Shown here one piece after another: positions 63,862 to 64,000 of a stretch of DNA of 64,000 bases. The notes under the pieces are model-generated. The model did no database searches. It was not told the DNA's origin and was given only the letters and a program-made list of their open reading frames with translations. Made by a program: the position numbers and the translations under genes. Position 1 is the first letter of the stretch. Each line of letters starts with the position of its first letter. The DNA lies in the NCBI RefSeq assembly GCF_022458895.1, contig NZ_JAINFL010000016.1, forward strand, positions 68,440 to 132,439, given 5' to 3'. This DNA comes from Roseihalotalea indica (GTDB lineage: Bacteria; Bacteroidota; Bacteroidia; Cytophagales; Cyclobacteriaceae).

Positions 63862-64000
63862 TGTACAAGGGATCTGTCTCCTGCTAACCGCTTGCTGTAA
63901 TGTCTCTATAAGAAAGTCAGAATAATGCCTAATGATATAAGCCATTATTCCAGGAAGGTCATACAAGAACCAATGCAATACAACGCCTCTGCTCATTGCT

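Larger units (their letters stand above)
63415..64000. other. terminal gap with a hairpin and an 11-G run
   Basis: AT-rich, with a small hairpin (63530-63549: ACCTAT-CCGC-ATAGGT and T-run on the + strand) and a homopolymer of eleven G (63851-63861). A - strand frame (63757-63996) crosses the G-run and reaches the window edge. It has no recognisable family and may be a fragment or spurious. No complete gene is visible. Confidence 0.4.

Noticed and set aside
63757..63996. 79-codon - strand frame at the window end
   Set aside because: Contains a Pro run caused by the G homopolymer and has no family features. It could be a real fragment, but there is not enough sequence.

Overview
The window comes from a Bacteroidota genome. 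The evidence is a split-free ccoNO fusion, two SusC/SusD pairs, promoter -7 boxes of the TAnnTTTG type, weak Shine-Dalgarno signals, and several Bacteroidota-type lipoprotein families. The gene content suggests an aerobic or microaerobic, probably marine, glycan-degrading member of the Cytophagales, but the genus cannot be fixed from this sequence alone.

Layout. (1) 101-10316, + strand: a complete cbb3 cytochrome oxidase block (ccoI, ccoS, ccoNO fusion, ccoQ, ccoP, ccoG, ccoH, a SafE-like membrane protein, hemN) with an FNR-like box upstream of ccoS. (2) 10317-11923: a long leader with RNA hairpins. (3) 11924-19650, + strand: SusC/SusD plus two surface lipoproteins of the DUF4959/DUF5000 and DUF4998 types, with no enzymes. 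A 28-bp perfect palindrome ends it. (4) 19718-21534, - strand: tatA, an HMA-like protein, a probably frameshifted small membrane protein and a RibD-type reductase. (5) 21664-37502, - strand: a polysaccharide utilisation locus with GH92, SusC/SusD, DUF3823, two tandem GH71/99-like enzymes, GH95, an esterase and an unknown protein. It diverges from a membrane-tethered SARP-like regulator (37658-40246). The enzymes suggest a fucose- or galactose-decorated, possibly acylated alpha-mannose-containing glycan. (6) 40752-49837: a large-subunit catalase, a four-gene GT2/NodS-like methyltransferase/PIG-L/acyl-CoA dehydrogenase module, an aldo-keto reductase and an acyl-CoA ligase. (7) 49946-54949: small secreted or Cys-rich peptides, an FAD oxidoreductase, a methyltransferase-like fragment and a GT2. 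(8) 55056-56339: overlapping very small membrane-protein genes including a second TatA-like protein. (9) 56734-58783: a small winged-helix-like protein, a response-regulator remnant and a GAF/PAS H-box protein. (10) 58939-63387, - strand: GH43 and GH2 glycosidases.

The most unusual signal is in region 7. Three ~80-110 bp promoters (50317-50405, 52609-52716, 53942-54049) share phased direct repeats of TTTCCGRCA (about 21-bp period), a terminal ACAAACCCGGC, and then exactly 27 nt to a TAnnTTTG -7 box. All three fire on the - strand: toward the repeat-bearing lipoprotein, the methyltransferase-like/FAD oxidoreductase pair, and a 75-aa plus a 78-aa Cys-rich peptide ending at a strong terminator. 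This looks like a small co-regulated, possibly peptide- or secondary-metabolite-producing system that I do not recognise.

Other structure: two copies, in opposite orientation, of a ~135-bp MITE-like inverted-repeat element (40502-40634 and 53166-53303), and a third, unrelated ~114-bp hairpin element (42886-42999). I found no tRNA, rRNA, CRISPR array or recognisable transposase.
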